Shown piece after piece: positions 18,745 through 29,000 of a stretch of DNA of 64,000 bases; the first letter of the stretch is position 1, and the number at the start of each line of letters is the position of its first letter. The notes under the pieces were generated by a model. It was not told the DNA's origin and made no database searches. It saw only the letters and a list, made by a program, of their open reading frames with translations. Both the position numbers and the translations under genes were made by a program. This DNA is from Proteles cristata cristata (lineage: Eukaryota; Chordata; Mammalia; Carnivora; Hyaenidae): the NCBI GenBank assembly GCA_017311185.1, contig JAESUZ010003090.1:310001-374000 (forward strand), given 5' to 3'.

Positions 18745-19677
18745 ATGAAGCTGGTTCCCGTCGCCCTCATGTACCTGGGCTCCCTAGCCTTTTTGGGCGC
18801 CGACACTGCACGGCTCGACGTGGCGTCAGAGTTCCGAAAGAAGTGAGTCGCAGGCAGCTCCTTCCCCAGTCCTTGGACCCGGGAGACAAGGGAAACTGGC
18901 CGTTGGTCCCGAGGGGTTAGAAGTGAACGGGAGCCCGTCTGGACCGGGACCTCGCCTGGACGCATGCGAATCGAGTCTATTTGTGTTTTCCAGATGGAAT
19001 AAGTGGGCTCTAAGTCGTGGGAAGAGGGAACTTCGGGTGTCCAGCAGCTCCCCCACTGGGCTCACTTATGTGAAGGCCGGGCCGACCCAGACTCTCATTC
19101 GGCCCCAGGACGTGAAGGGCGCTTCTCGAAACTCCCAAGCCAGGTAACTATGCCCCTGCGCAGAAGCGGGGTGGGCACGGGGGAATTCTCCTCCACTGCC
19201 CTGGCCCTGGGGATCGTCAGGGCTGTCTGGCAGTTCAGACGGCGGTAGCAGTTTTTTCCAGTACCCTCTGGTCCTTGAATGGCTCGGATTCCTGGTGGCT
19301 GAGGCCAAAGCCCTGCTTGATGGGGGTCTCATGTTACCTTCCTTCCCTTCCCCAGCAGTCCGGACGCCGCCCGCATCCGAGTCAAGCGCTACCGTCAGAG
19401 CATGAACAACTTCCAGGGCCTGCGGAGTTTCGGCTGCCGCTTCGGAACGTGCACGGTGCAGAAACTGGCGCACCAGATCTACCAGTTTACGGACAAGGAC
19501 AAGGACGGCGTCGCCCCCAGGAGCAAGATTAGCCCCCAGGGCTACGGTCGCCGGCGCCGCCGTTCCCTGCCCGAGACTGGCCCCAGCTGGACTCTGTCCC
19601 CGGAGACACAGGCACGCGCGGCTCCGGCCTCCTCCTGGGGGGTGCATCAGGTGGTCGCCATCCCCCTTAAGATTTAG
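18745..19677 (+). CDS. ADM: adrenomedullin preprohormone
   Basis: Coding exons 18745-18842, 18994-19143 and 19356-19677 join to 570 nt, 189 residues. Splice sites: AA|GTGAGT, TTTTCCAG|ATGG, CAG|GTAACT, CCCCAG|CAGT. Layout: signal peptide 1-21; PAMP 22-41, starting [13 protein letters not shown] and ending ALSR, with amidation/cleavage GKR 42-44; mid-region 45-92; KR 93-94; mature adrenomedullin 95-146 (YRQSMNN...SPQGY) with the disulfide ring C110-C115; amide donor G147 then RRRRR 148-152; C-terminal tail 153-189. The secreted peptides are vasodilators; adrenomedullin acts on CALCRL-RAMP2/3 receptors. Mature position 40 is Gly (residue 134) where human has Asn, as in pig and, from memory, dog. 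The precursor is 4 residues longer than human (185) and the tail ends [10 protein letters not shown], unlike human. Start context GGCATGA is adequate and the signal peptide fixes the start. Confidence 0.98.
18843..18993 (+). other. ADM: ADM intron 2
   Basis: 151-base intron splitting lysine codon 33 in phase 2 (AA|A), between the halves of PAMP. Donor GTGAGT, acceptor TGTGTTTTCCAG. Confidence 0.92.
19144..19355 (+). other. ADM: ADM intron 3, immediate stop if retained
   Basis: 212-base phase-2 intron. Read through from exon 3 the frame is GCC AGG TAA, so the stop falls at 19145-19147, inside the donor. Retention would make a precursor ending ...NSQAR that keeps PAMP and lacks adrenomedullin. 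The acceptor is CCCCAGCAG, a tandem NAGNAG. Confidence 0.9.
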
Positions 19678-20440
19678 GCGCCTGTGGCAGCACCGGACAG
19701 GCGCGCATATGCATCCCGCTGGCTTCCCCGGGGGGCGGAGGGTTTCCCAGAGCCGAGCTCCTCAGCCGACCGAGACAGGGCTGAAACAGCCCTGCAGAGA
19801 CCGGGAGTCCGGTAAGCACCGTCCAGCGGCGAGCCCTGGCTCTGCAGGAGCCCCTTCTCGGAAGCACCGTTCCGTCCCTTCCAATGGGCCCAGGTGCCCC
19901 GTGGGGGCACAGGAATGCGAGCGAGTCTCTGCCAGACTCACGCGAAGGAGAAAAAACTGAGATATGGACGCTTGAGACCCCCAGGGGCAGGGGTCTGAGT
20001 CACTGCCGTGCCTACCCACAAACTGATTTCTCACGGGGGACTGTCACCCCACCGGGGCGCAAGCCTCACTATTACTTGAACTTTCCAAAACCTAGCGAGG
20101 AAAAGTGCAATGCGTGTTGTATATATAGAGGTAACTATCAATATTTAAGTTCGTTGCTGTCAAGATTTTTTTTGTAACTTCAAATATAGAGATATTTTTG
20201 TACGTTATATATTGTATTAAGGGCATTTTAAAGCAATTGCATTGCCCCCCCCCCACTTATTTTAATAAGTGAATGTCTGAGCGAGGTGTAACATTGTTTG
20301 CTGCGTGGAATGTGTGAGAGCGTGTGCGTGCAGGACTGATTACCTCTTGTGGAAGAAGGAAGCACCGTGTCTCTGTATATCTATTACATAAAATGGGTGA
20401 TATGCGAAATAGTAAATCAATAAACTGTCTCGACGCTGAT
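19678..20440 (+). other. ADM: ADM 3' UTR
   Basis: Roughly 760 bases from the TAG at 19675-19677 to the cleavage region after the poly(A) signal. The second half is AU-rich, with one ATTTA (20143-20147), TATATATTGTATT-like text and a run of 10 C at 20245-20254. Short-lived, inducible ADM mRNA would fit AU-rich control, but the pentamer is single and proof is lacking. Confidence 0.85.
20419..20424 (+). terminator. ADM: ADM poly(A) signal AATAAA
   Basis: Canonical AATAAA in AAATCAATAAACTGTC. Cleavage is expected at about 20436-20450. Confidence 0.9.
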
Positions 20441-20449
20441 TAATTCTCG

Positions 20450-21290
20450 GCTCACGAGTCTTGGGAGAGACGTTTACCCTGGTCCTGGCGCGTCCAGGAG
20501 CCGCCCGGAGTGGGAACGTAGCACCGCTGCTTGGGCGCGAGCCGGCCGGTTCCGCGCGCGGGCCGAGCTGTCGCGTGCGCTGCTCTCCTTATGCGCAGCG
20601 CCTGTCCTGAGAGCCGGTCGGGGCTTCGCGGAGGCGCCTAAGGTTGCAGCCTCGCGTGGCGGCCGGCCCGGGCGGGGTAGGGTGAGCCCTAGTGCAGAGG
20701 CGAGCCTCGACTCTCGGGGTTGTGCAACAGAGTCCCAGATTTATGGAGTTTCTCGCAGAACCCCTTGCGGAAAAGGATGGTCTCCGAGGGCTTCTAAGTG
20801 AGGAGTTGTCCCGGGCTGCTGCGGTGTAAAAGTTAGAAGCTACTCCAGCAAAAAGTTCGCACTGCTCCGGGAATCTGGCAGCGGCGCCAGTAACCCCAAT
20901 CCTCTGCCGGCCTGGTGCCCCGGCCAGCCGGCGGGCTCATCAGCGAGGCTGTGGCGCCCCCAGCCGGCCTCCTGGAAACGTCCCGAGGGCCGTCAGGCTG
21001 TACGTGCGGTTTAATAAGTCCTCCTACGTGGGAGTCAGCACACAGCCCTAATGAGAGAGGAAAGAAAAAAACAGTTTGCAGATGCCAACCAGGGCCGCGG
21101 GCGCCCCCCCCCTCCCCCGGCAGACCTGCACGGCGGCTCCCTGTTCTGGGACCGTGACTCAGCGCCCACACGCTGCGCAGCGTGCAGCTGCTGGCCGGAG
21201 GCGGGCGCGACGGACGTGCCGCCGGAATCGTGCGCCTCCGACGGCCTGAGCCCTTCATTGTTCCTCCTCCTCTTGCAGCTCTCCTCTTCC
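20450..21290. promoter_or_regulatory. CpG-dense block directly 3' of ADM, unassigned
   Basis: Immediately after the ADM cleavage site the DNA again becomes very GC- and CpG-rich (20490-20700: GGGCGCGAGCCGGCCGG, TCCGCGCGCGGGCCGAGC; again 20880-21240). NRF1-like strings (TCGCGTGCGCTG near 20572; TATGCGCAGCGCC near 20590) and a plausible donor GGTAGGGTGAGCC near 20677 are present. Long ORFs (for example 20833-21315 minus, 21051-21437 plus) are typical artefacts of GC-rich DNA and resemble nothing. It could be an enhancer, a promoter for an unannotated transcript or an extension of the ADM island. Confidence 0.5.
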
Positions 21291-21782
21291 TTCCTCCTCC
21301 CCAAGTTTTTTTCATTTTTTCTCCCCTTCTCTCCAGCCTGCCTTTTGCTCTCTCCTTCCTTCCTCCACCTTGCTTTCTTTATGCCTTATCATCTTAGAAG
21401 GTTGACCCCAGTTCTGGTGATAGAAGGTGGACACTAAGCCTCAGTAAGTGACTAGAAGAAGGTCAGGGGACGTGGGAACAGGCCAGGAGGGGAGGATAAG
21501 GGGAAGCACTGATTTTGATTCCGCTGCCCCATTTGTTTCATCCGACATTCTGAGAATCCAGGATGGAGACCAACTGCTTGCTCTTTTCAGCAAGTTTCCC
21601 TATCCTTTCCCCTTCAAAGCATGGCCGAAACGTTGGTGCTTGTGGGTGACCTCAGAAACCTTCCTGGTGGAGAAGAATCTGAGTTTGGAGAATGGAAATG
21701 TTTCTAAGACAGCCTGCCTTACCTTCTCCTGGACCTTTTGCACCGATTGCCTTTTTCTTCTTCGTGGGTTTTGTTTTTGGGG
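21291..21782. other. intergenic, no gene seen
   Basis: Pyrimidine-rich strip to about 21380 (TCCTCC, TTTTTC), then unique-looking sequence; T/G-rich run at 21768-21800. The ORFs here have no recognisable family. Confidence 0.45.
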
Positions 21783-21985
21783 GGTTTTTTTTGTTTGTTT
21801 GTTTCAACTTTTTATTTAAATTCTAATTAGTTAACATACAGTGTAATATTGGTTTCAGGAGTAGAATTTGGTGATTCATCACTTACGTACGTATAATGAC
21901 CAATGATCATCACAGTAAGTGCCCACTTTCATGCCCATCACCCATTTAGCCCATCCCCCTCCCCCCTCCACACCTGCAACTCTGG
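21783..21985 (-). repeat. L1 3' end, antisense
   Basis: 'TCTAATTAGTTAACATACAG', 'TTGGTTTCAGGAGTAGAAT', 'GATTCATCACTTACG' is the antisense 3' UTR of carnivore L1, here only about 200 bases. Confidence 0.8.
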
Positions 21986-22022
21986 GGGCAAAGGATTGTT
22001 ACTTTCAGAAAAAGCCTGTATA

Positions 22023-22235
22023 GGGGCCCCTGGGTGGCTCAGTCTGTTAGGCTGTGTCCTCAGCTCAGGTCATGATCTCACTGCTCCTGAGTTCCAGCCC
22101 CCCATCCGGGTCTGTGCTAACAACTGGGAGCCTGGAGCCTGCTTCAGATTCTGTCTCTGTCTCTCTGCCTCTCCTCTGCTCATGCCCTGTCTCTGTCTCT
22201 TTCTCTCTCAAACATAATACATTTTTTAAAAACAT
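22023..22235 (+). mobile_element. CAN-SINE
   Basis: Forward copy starting GGGGCCCCTGGGTGGCTCAG, with the tail expanded into the adjoining GAAA repeat. Confidence 0.88.
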
Positions 22236-22236
22236 A

Positions 22237-22292
<56 letters not shown>

Positions 22293-22295
22293 AAA
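22236..22295 (+). repeat. (GAAA)n microsatellite
   Basis: About 15 uninterrupted GAAA units grown from the A-rich tail of the preceding SINE. Confidence 0.95.
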
Positions 22296-22299
22296 GACC

Positions 22300-23399
22300 T
22301 GCATATATAGCAAAAGAGATCAAAGATCAGTCCTAGGTCTGGGGTCCAAATTAATAGTGTCAATCTTCATAGAGTTCATTGTCCTATTTGATCTTAACAA
22401 TTTTGTGAGGTTCATCAGATTTGAGGGGGTTACAAATGAAGCCACTGACTGACTATCCTTGTCAGCAAGGGCCTTTTAATAAAAATTCAGAGAGAACTCT
22501 GTGCCAGGCATTGTAAAAGGTACAGGGCATGTATGAATGAAAGAGTGACGAAAAATTCCAGCCATGGAATTTCTGTGCCAGTGAGTGGTTCTGGGTGGTC
22601 TGAAGGGGCTACAGAAGCTGCAGAGAGCAGCAAACACTTTGGCCTTGCAGACAGTGGCTTCAGGATTAAATACCCTTTTCCTTGAACCAAGGTTTGTCCT
22701 ACAGCCACAGAGCCCTCCAGCCAAACCTCACCTTGGCAGAACTTCAGGCAGCAGACAAAGCTGCCAAAGGCAGGTTGGGCACTAGCTTAGGGCTGTTTTG
22801 ACCAGGGAACAGGCATCTAGCCTTTAGCCTAAGGAGTCTTATGACTCCCTTCAGGGAATCCAAGGCAATGAAGGAGGTGGTTCAGCTCTGAGATAAACTG
22901 CTCAGCTGCAGTCCTTCCCAACTGAAAACTTTGTGATTGGAGATTGTCTGAACAGACAGGAAACTCTCCTACGACCAGTGTGATACAAGTTCAGAATTGA
23001 CTGAAGGTCACCATCAAACCCTGGGACATTCTCCGTGAGCCATTCAATCTACCTTCTGGATTTTTTTTCATAAGGTGTTGAAGCTTGTCAGGATAAGGCT
23101 CCGAATGCCAAGAACACATCATTTATCAACAGTGATGAGTCATTTGTGAGCTGATTAGACATGTCTTCAGCTGAGTAGTCGCAGCTTTTATCTTTAGCTA
23201 CTGTTGTTGGCTGTGGGAATGGTACCATCCATTTGTAATCAGACAAAGGGTACTGGGCAATTTCTTGAGAAGCCAACACCTTGGCTGAATAGGAGTGGAA
23301 GGCAGTGATGGGGAGGATAGAAATGGATTCTTTTTTTTAGCACTCACTTTGAATCAGACATTCTCCTTGTCACATTGTACACCTGATCTCATTTCATTC
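22300..23399. other. intergenic, no gene seen
   Basis: Unique-looking sequence with only weak resemblance to L2/MIR ends near 22490-22550 (CTCTGTGCCAGGCATTG). No exon or RNA signal seen. Confidence 0.5.
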
Positions 23400-23618
23400 T
23401 TTTTTTTTTTTTAAGATTTTTTTAAAGGTTTATTTATTTTAGAGAAAGAAAGAGAGCACAAGTGGGGAAGGGGCAGAGAAAGAGGGGGACAGAGGATTCA
23501 AAGTGGGCTCTTGGCTGACAACAGAGAACCTGATGCAAGTCTCAAACTCACAAACTGTGAGATCATGACCTGAGCTGTGAAGTTGGATGCTTAACCCACT
23601 GAGCAACTGAGGCACCCC
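23400..23618 (-). repeat. CAN-SINE
   Basis: Reverse, diverged copy (TTTATTTATTTTAGAGAAAG; head GAGGCACCCC). TCTCATTTCATTCTT / CCTCATTTAATTCTT flank it. Confidence 0.88.
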
Positions 23619-23619
23619 T

Positions 23620-23790
23620 ACCTCATTTAATTCTTACAGCAGCTTTCTAATATAGGTGTTATTATCTCTACTTATAGATAAGAGAATTAAACCTCAGAGG
23701 CATAAAGGAACTTAGCCAAGATCACACAGTGAGTAGTAAGTGCTAGAGTCTACATTTGCACCCAAGTGTTATAGTCTATTTTAATGCTAC
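23620..23790 (-). repeat. MIR
   Basis: Antisense MIR core 'GGTGTTATTATCTC', 'AGAGAATTAAACCTCAGAGG', 'TTAGCCAAGATCACACAG', 'GTAAGTGCTAGAGTC'. Confidence 0.8.
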
Positions 23791-25085
23791 AAATAATGGA
23801 GAGTATGTGGGATAATTTTAACATTTGGATTTTCAGGCCAGATGTCCCCAAATGTCCTCTAATATGAAGATGGCTTGGGTAGGTGATTTACACCTGTGGT
23901 TCTGGAAGATTTACATGAGGCTGGTAAGACTGGAAAGGAAAACGTCTTTAGTGGTATGCTCAGTTAGTGCAAAATAAATAAATGAAGTGAGTTTTAAAAT
24001 TCTTGGTCCTGGTTTGAAGCAGGGTTATAAATCAAGAATAGCTTTTTCCCCCCTGAGCTAAGCCACTGACCTCTTTGGTTTTCATGCCAAATATAGTTAG
24101 AACATACACTGAAGGCCTCAAGAGCTGGCTTCTGAGGGGAAGGCCTTCTGAACTATTCCTGTCCAAACACAATCCCACTCTAAGTCTTGAGTCGCCTATG
24201 AGAACACCTGAGTCTACAAAGCTACAAATAAAGTTTCCACCCTTGAGGTGGAACCTTTTGTCTTTGGCAATTGTTGCCCAAGGCAGCTTTTCAGAGGCTG
24301 TTGTAAGCTGACTGCTATAAATTGAAGGCTGTCCCTCCTTTCCTCAACCAAGGAGAAGACCTTGTTATCCTGGGTCCCAATAAGGTTTCTACCAAAGCCA
24401 AATTGGAGGCTTGGTCTCCATTTGCATGGGAAGAAGGGTGAGGCTAGATAGCTATCTGATGGTCCCACTGGTCTTATTCCAGAGCTATTTTGGAACATTC
24501 TGGAAAAACAATAAAATGACTGTGACCACACAGGCAGCTGAATTTAGTAGATTATTGTACATTTATCCAATAGCAGGAAAGTACTCCCGAGTTATTAAGA
24601 TGAGTTTTTGAAACATGAAAAAATGCCTTTTACTTATTATATGATATTCAGTGCAGAAAAAAGATTCACCTTTCATACCACTCCTAGAGATAGCTACTAT
24701 TAATATCTTAGTATATACCCTTTTGGACATTTATATATATATACATGATGCATAGACATTTATACACATATTTTGAAAATTGAGCTAAAGTGCAGAAAAC
24801 TGAATTAAACATATTCCTCAGTTTTAAGCAAACTGTCATTACCAATCTATTCAGGGCTTCTCTCTTGTTTTATTTAAATTATTTAATTTTTTCTCCTTTA
24901 ATTTCCATACCCTTTTCTATCTCCTTCATAGGAACCCTCTTTAACATATCTTTATGATTATCTATATTCCTTCTCTCTCTCTGTATATATATATATATAT
25001 ATTCTCAATCCTTTTATTCTTTTGGAGTGTTCTTTTACTGTTGACTTGAAATACTACCTAATGATTAAGAATATTAAAGTCTGTC
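23791..25085. other. intergenic, AT-rich, no gene seen
   Basis: Unassigned. Old L1/L1ME-like wording near 24660-24770 (ACTCCTAGAGATAGCTACTA) is too diverged to call. Small (TA)n at 24983-25003. Confidence 0.4.
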
Positions 25086-25197
25086 ATGTTCGCACATTCC
25101 TTTTCATCCTTTTTGTGGAGAGTATTTTATCTTTTGCCATATAAAACATAGATATTTATGAAAAGTTATCAATTTTTTTCTTTATAATTTGTCTTCT

Positions 25198-25400
25198 TAA
25201 AAATACTTATTTATTTTTGAGAAAGAGAGAGATCCCAAGTGGGGAAGGGGCAGAGAGAGAGGGGGACATAGAATCTAAAGCAGGCTTCAGACTCTGAGCT
25301 GTCAGTACAGAGCCTGACACGGGGCTTGAACCCATGAACCATGAGATCATGGCCTGAGCAGAAGTCAGATGCTTAACTGACTGAGCTACCCGGACATCCC
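25198..25400 (-). repeat. CAN-SINE inside L1
   Basis: Reverse copy from TTATTTATTTTTGAGAAAGAG to GCTACCCGGACATCCC. Weak target match (TATAATTTGTCTT / TATGATTTCTGTCTT). Confidence 0.88.
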
Positions 25401-25544
25401 TATGATTTCTGTCTTTCTTTGTTTCCTTAAGAAGTCTTTCTCTGTGTATTTTAGAATATTGACCTATTTTTCTTTTAACACTTTTTAAAAATGTATTTAT
25501 TTTTACTTTTTTAGAGAGAGCATGAGCTCTCTTTTATTTTTAAA

Positions 25545-25779
25545 TTATTTTAATTTAATTAAAAATTTTTAATGTTTATTTATTTTTGAGACAGAGACAC
25601 ACACACAGACTGTGAATGGGGGAGGGGCAGAGCAAGGGCAGCATAGAATCTGAACCAGGCAGGCTCCAGGCTTCTAGCTGTTAGCACAGAGTCTGATGCA
25701 GGGCTCAAACCCATGGACTTTGAGATCATGACCTGAGCCGAAGTCACTCACTTAACTGACTGAACCACCCAGGTGCCCC
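25545..25779 (-). mobile_element. CAN-SINE nested in SINE
   Basis: Reverse copy with TTTATTTATTTTTGAGACAG, a short (CA)n at about 25598-25608 and head CAGGTGCCCC. Confidence 0.85.
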
Positions 25780-25780
25780 T

Positions 25781-25835
25781 ATTTTATTTTATTTTATTTT
25801 ATTTTATTTTATTTTATTTTATTTTATTTTATTTT
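25781..25835 (+). repeat. (ATTTT)n pentanucleotide repeat
   Basis: Eleven uninterrupted ATTTT units at the junction of the two SINEs. Confidence 0.95.
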
Positions 25836-26421
25836 AGATAGAGCATTCGGCACAAATCGGGGAGAGGAGTAGAGGGAGAGAGAAAGAATCTTAATCAGGC
25901 TCTGTGCTGAGTGCAGACCTTAATACAGGACTTGATCCCATGACCCTGGAAGCATGACCTGAACCGAAATCAAGAGTGGGGTGCCCAACCAACTGAGCCA
26001 ACCAGATGCCTGTTTTCTAACACTTTTGTAATTTCATTTTGTATTTTAAATATTTTTATGCAACTGGAATTTATTTTGGTGTATGATGTGAGATAGGGAC
26101 TTAACTCAATTTCTTTTCTCCCAAATTGTTGGCCAGTTGCCTAACACATACACTAAGTAGTACACATTTTCTGCAGGATTTGAGAGGTTTCCTTCATCAT
26201 ATACTACAGAGGTGTTCAAGCTGTGTTCTATAGAGCCACAGGATTTTCCTGAGTTATTTCTGCAGATTCCTGGGGAGACAAAGAGGAAGCAAATGAGCCA
26301 GACTCCTACTGCAGCTTCAGATGGAGCAATTCTATCCTTTTTTTGTTTTATATGTTGGGGCTCCATGTCAGATTTTATTTGAAGAAAGAGTTCATCTGCC
26401 TGCAAATCAGTAATATAATAA

Positions 26422-26600
26422 ATTTATTTTTTGTTTTCATTTTAATTCCAGTTAGTTAACACAGTGTTATATTAGTTTCAGGTGTACAATATAGTGATTC
26501 AAAAATTCCATATATCATCCTGTGCTCATCACAAGTGCACTCCTTAATCCCTGTCACGTATTTAACCAATCCCCGCCCACTCCCTAAAATTCTTAAACAC
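26422..26600 (-). repeat. L1 3' end, antisense
   Basis: 'CCAGTTAGTTAACACAGTG', 'TAGTTTCAGGTGTACAATAT', 'TGTGCTCATCACAAGTGCAC': antisense carnivore L1 3' UTR. Confidence 0.8.
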
Positions 26601-26774
26601 TAAATACTTGAATTTATTTCTGGTCCTTTTATTCTCTTCCATTGCTCAGTCCATCTTTTCCTATATTAGCTTAACAATTTAAAAAATGATTATGCAATTT
26701 TTCAAGCACACAAAAAAAACAGAGATAATTACATGAACTCTCGTATGCTTATCGTTAAAATCTAACACTTATCA

Positions 26775-26858
26775 GGGGCACCTGACTGGCTGGGTTGGTG
26801 GAGCATGCAACTACACCCACATTGGGTGCAGAGGTTACTCAAAAATAAAATAAAAGTT
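26775..26858 (+). repeat. old CAN-SINE fragment
   Basis: Internally deleted short SINE (GGGGCACCTGACTGGCTGGG ... GAGGTTACTCAAAAATAAAA) sharing one outer target duplication with the SINE that follows. Confidence 0.75.
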
Positions 26859-27051
26859 GGGGCACTTAAGTGCTCGGTCGGTTGAATATCTGACTCTTGA
26901 TTTCAGCTCAGGTCATGATCCCAGGTTCATGGGATCAAGCCGTGCATCAGGGTCTGCACTGAACATGAAGCCTGCTTAAGATTCTTTCTCCCTCTGGCCC
27001 TCTCCCCAGCTTGCACCTCTCTCTCTCTCTGTAAAAAAAAATAAAAAAATA
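26859..27051 (+). mobile_element. CAN-SINE inserted in SINE tail
   Basis: Forward copy directly abutting the previous one. AAAATCTAACACTTATCAG before 26775 is echoed as AAAACTAACACTTATCAAG after 27050, so the pair behaves as a nested unit. Confidence 0.85.
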
Positions 27052-27512
27052 AAAACTAACACTTATCAAGAATTTGCCATGCTTAATACATCTATCCCTT
27101 TTTCTTTTGTTTCTTGCCAAAGAACCTGGTTTTCTTTTCCTTTCTTCTTTCCTTCATTGTCCTGTCTTCTTCTCTTTTCCCAAGACACTATATCACTTCA
27201 CCCCACACACACTTCTGTATACTTCTGTTAAAAAGAAATCTTTCTTACATAACCAAATGCTATTGTCACACTTAACATTAACAGTAATTTTGTGGTATCA
27301 TCTCATACCCAGTCCATAATCAAATTTGCCTTATTGCCTCAAAAATGTCTTTTGACAGTGGTTGTTTCAAAACAGACTCCAATCCAGATTGTTATATCTC
27401 TAAAGTTTCTTTTAATCTTAAGCAACCCCTCTCTCTTTTGTTTTCATGCCACTGAAACTTGTTGAAGAAAACAATGTTTTAATAATTCTCATTTAGAACT
27501 TTTATTATTAAA
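27052..27512. other. intergenic, no gene seen
   Basis: Pyrimidine-rich unique-looking sequence; the ORF at 27074-27319 is low complexity and unsupported. Confidence 0.45.
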
Positions 27513-27752
27513 GGGTGCCTGGGTGGCTCAGTCGGTTAAGCATCCAACTTTGCTCAGGTCATGATCTCATGGCTGATGGGTTTGGGCCCTGCATCCATGC
27601 GGCTCTGTGCTGACAGCTCAGAGCCTGGAGTCAGCTTCGGATTCTGTGCCTCCCTCTCTCTCTGCCCCTCACCCACTCACACTCGCATGCACGCTTGCGC
27701 GCACTCGCTCTGTCTCTCAAAAATAAACACTAAAAATTTATTTTTTAAATAA
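27513..27752 (+). mobile_element. CAN-SINE
   Basis: Forward copy starting GGGTGCCTGGGTGGCTCAG, with a CpG-containing CACTCGCATGCACGC block. AACTTTTATTATTA / AACTTTTATTATCA flank it. Confidence 0.9.
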
Positions 27753-28867
27753 CTTTTATTATCAAGATAAATCTTGATTCTCCACTACACTGTGCTTGTG
27801 TAAACTCAGCCAGAACATCCTGGCCTGCTCACTTGTCAGGGTCGGGTGGGGCCCTGGAGTAGTCAATGTTGTAGTATTTGTTACAGAGGGAGAGTATCTT
27901 TGTGCTTTTCTTTGCTACACTCTTTTCCACTTGACCTTTTCCCTAGTAAATCAGAGGCATTGCCTGGAAGAGAATTAGGATTGGTACAACCAGAATGCAA
28001 AGAGAAAGAAACAGTCAGAATAAAACAGTCAATGTTCAGTTTTCTGACTTTTAAAATAGCCTCTTGAAGTCCACATCAAGAACAATAGTTTTGAAAGCCA
28101 AAGCTTTTTATTTGCAGAGAACCAGGTTTTGTTGAGAGAAGAAAAAGCCCTTAAGAATTAAAAGGAAGGCCCGGAAGCCTGAGGGATTGGGTTTTGCCCT
28201 AAGGACATATTGGAGAGAGTCTAGAGAGAGTGCCAGACTAAGGCCCTTCACCCAAGCATCCCCTGGGCTGGGGGGAGGGCTGGGACCCAGAAGGTTGGAG
28301 GGAGCCCTGGGCCGACAGCACCCTGCAGAGACTGCCAATCAACCCCCCTGGGGAGTCCAATCAATGCCTGGAGCTCATCTGCCTTTTGGGTAAGTCCACT
28401 GTTGCTGAGCTGGAGACTTGTTAACTGTTTGTTTGTTTGGTTTTTACCACTGCAGCGCAAGTGTAGGTGGGGGTGGGGGAGTATCTTTCATCATCATTAG
28501 CCATACTCAGGTGGCCCAGCAGAAGTGATGCTTGCCTGTGCCCACAGTCACTGTTGAGCCCCATCTTGATTGCTCTGTGTGGTAGAAGACGTTAAGAAGT
28601 CACCCCCAAATTCTTAGATCAAAGGGTGGGCACTTTACACCAAAGGGGGCGGTGGAGATACAGAGAGAGCCACTCACCTTTGCATTCGGGTGGGACTGGG
28701 CACTGGAAGACTCAGTGCATTATATTCACAAGTCACAGAAGGGACAGGGTCTCCCAGCTTACTTCTGCTCTTGTTCTCTAGTTTTTGTCTGAATTTGATT
28801 GGTTTGTTTCTTCAGTTAAAGCAGTGATCTTTAACCTCTTCTGCCTGCTAAAATCACCTGAGGGAGA
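27753..28867. other. intergenic, GC-richer patch, no gene seen
   Basis: The part at 28150-28400 is GC-rich relative to its surroundings (GGGCTGGGGGGAGGGC near 28265) but CpG-poor. ORFs on both strands there have no family. No splice or promoter structure is convincing. Confidence 0.4.
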
Positions 28868-29000
28868 GGGGCCTGGCTGGCTCAGTCAGTGGAGCATGTG
28901 ACTTTTGGTCTCAGGGTTGAGTTTGAGCCCCATATTGTGTGTAGAAATTACTTAAAAATAAAATCTTTAAAAATAAATGTAAATAAAATAAAATAAAATC
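28868..29000 (+). repeat. old CAN-SINE, short form
   Basis: GGGGCCTGGCTGGCTCAGTC head, ATTGTGTGTAGAAATTACTT, then an (AATAA)n-like tail. Confidence 0.75.

Larger units (their letters stand above)
17600..19960. promoter_or_regulatory. ADM: CpG island over ADM
   Basis: CpG-dense DNA begins near 17600 and covers promoter, all exons and introns and the first part of the 3' UTR. GCGTG/ACGTG (hypoxia-response core) occurs at 17799 upstream and as a cluster in intron 1 (18300 and 18627 on plus; 18651 and 18696 on minus). ADM is a well-known HIF target, so these are candidate sites only. Confidence 0.75.
25486..26010 (-). repeat. old CAN-SINE carrying a nested SINE and a pentamer repeat
   Basis: The outer reverse SINE starts near 25486, is interrupted, and continues at about 25836-26010 to GAGCCAACCAGATGCC. 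CTTTTAACACTTTT / TTTCTAACACTTTT flank it. Inner material is listed separately. Confidence 0.7.
25090..26165 (-). repeat. old L1 ORF2 fragment, broken by SINEs
   Basis: Pieces between the SINEs read as antisense L1 ORF2 (TTAAGAAGTCTTTCTCTGTG; GGAATTTATTTTGGTGTATG; CAAATTGTTGGCCAGTTGCC). Very diverged. Confidence 0.55.

Noticed and set aside
20833..21437. 160-codon minus and 128-codon plus ORFs behind ADM
   Set aside because: Overlapping on opposite strands in GC-rich DNA, low-complexity arginine/glycine or serine/leucine composition, no splice or family evidence.
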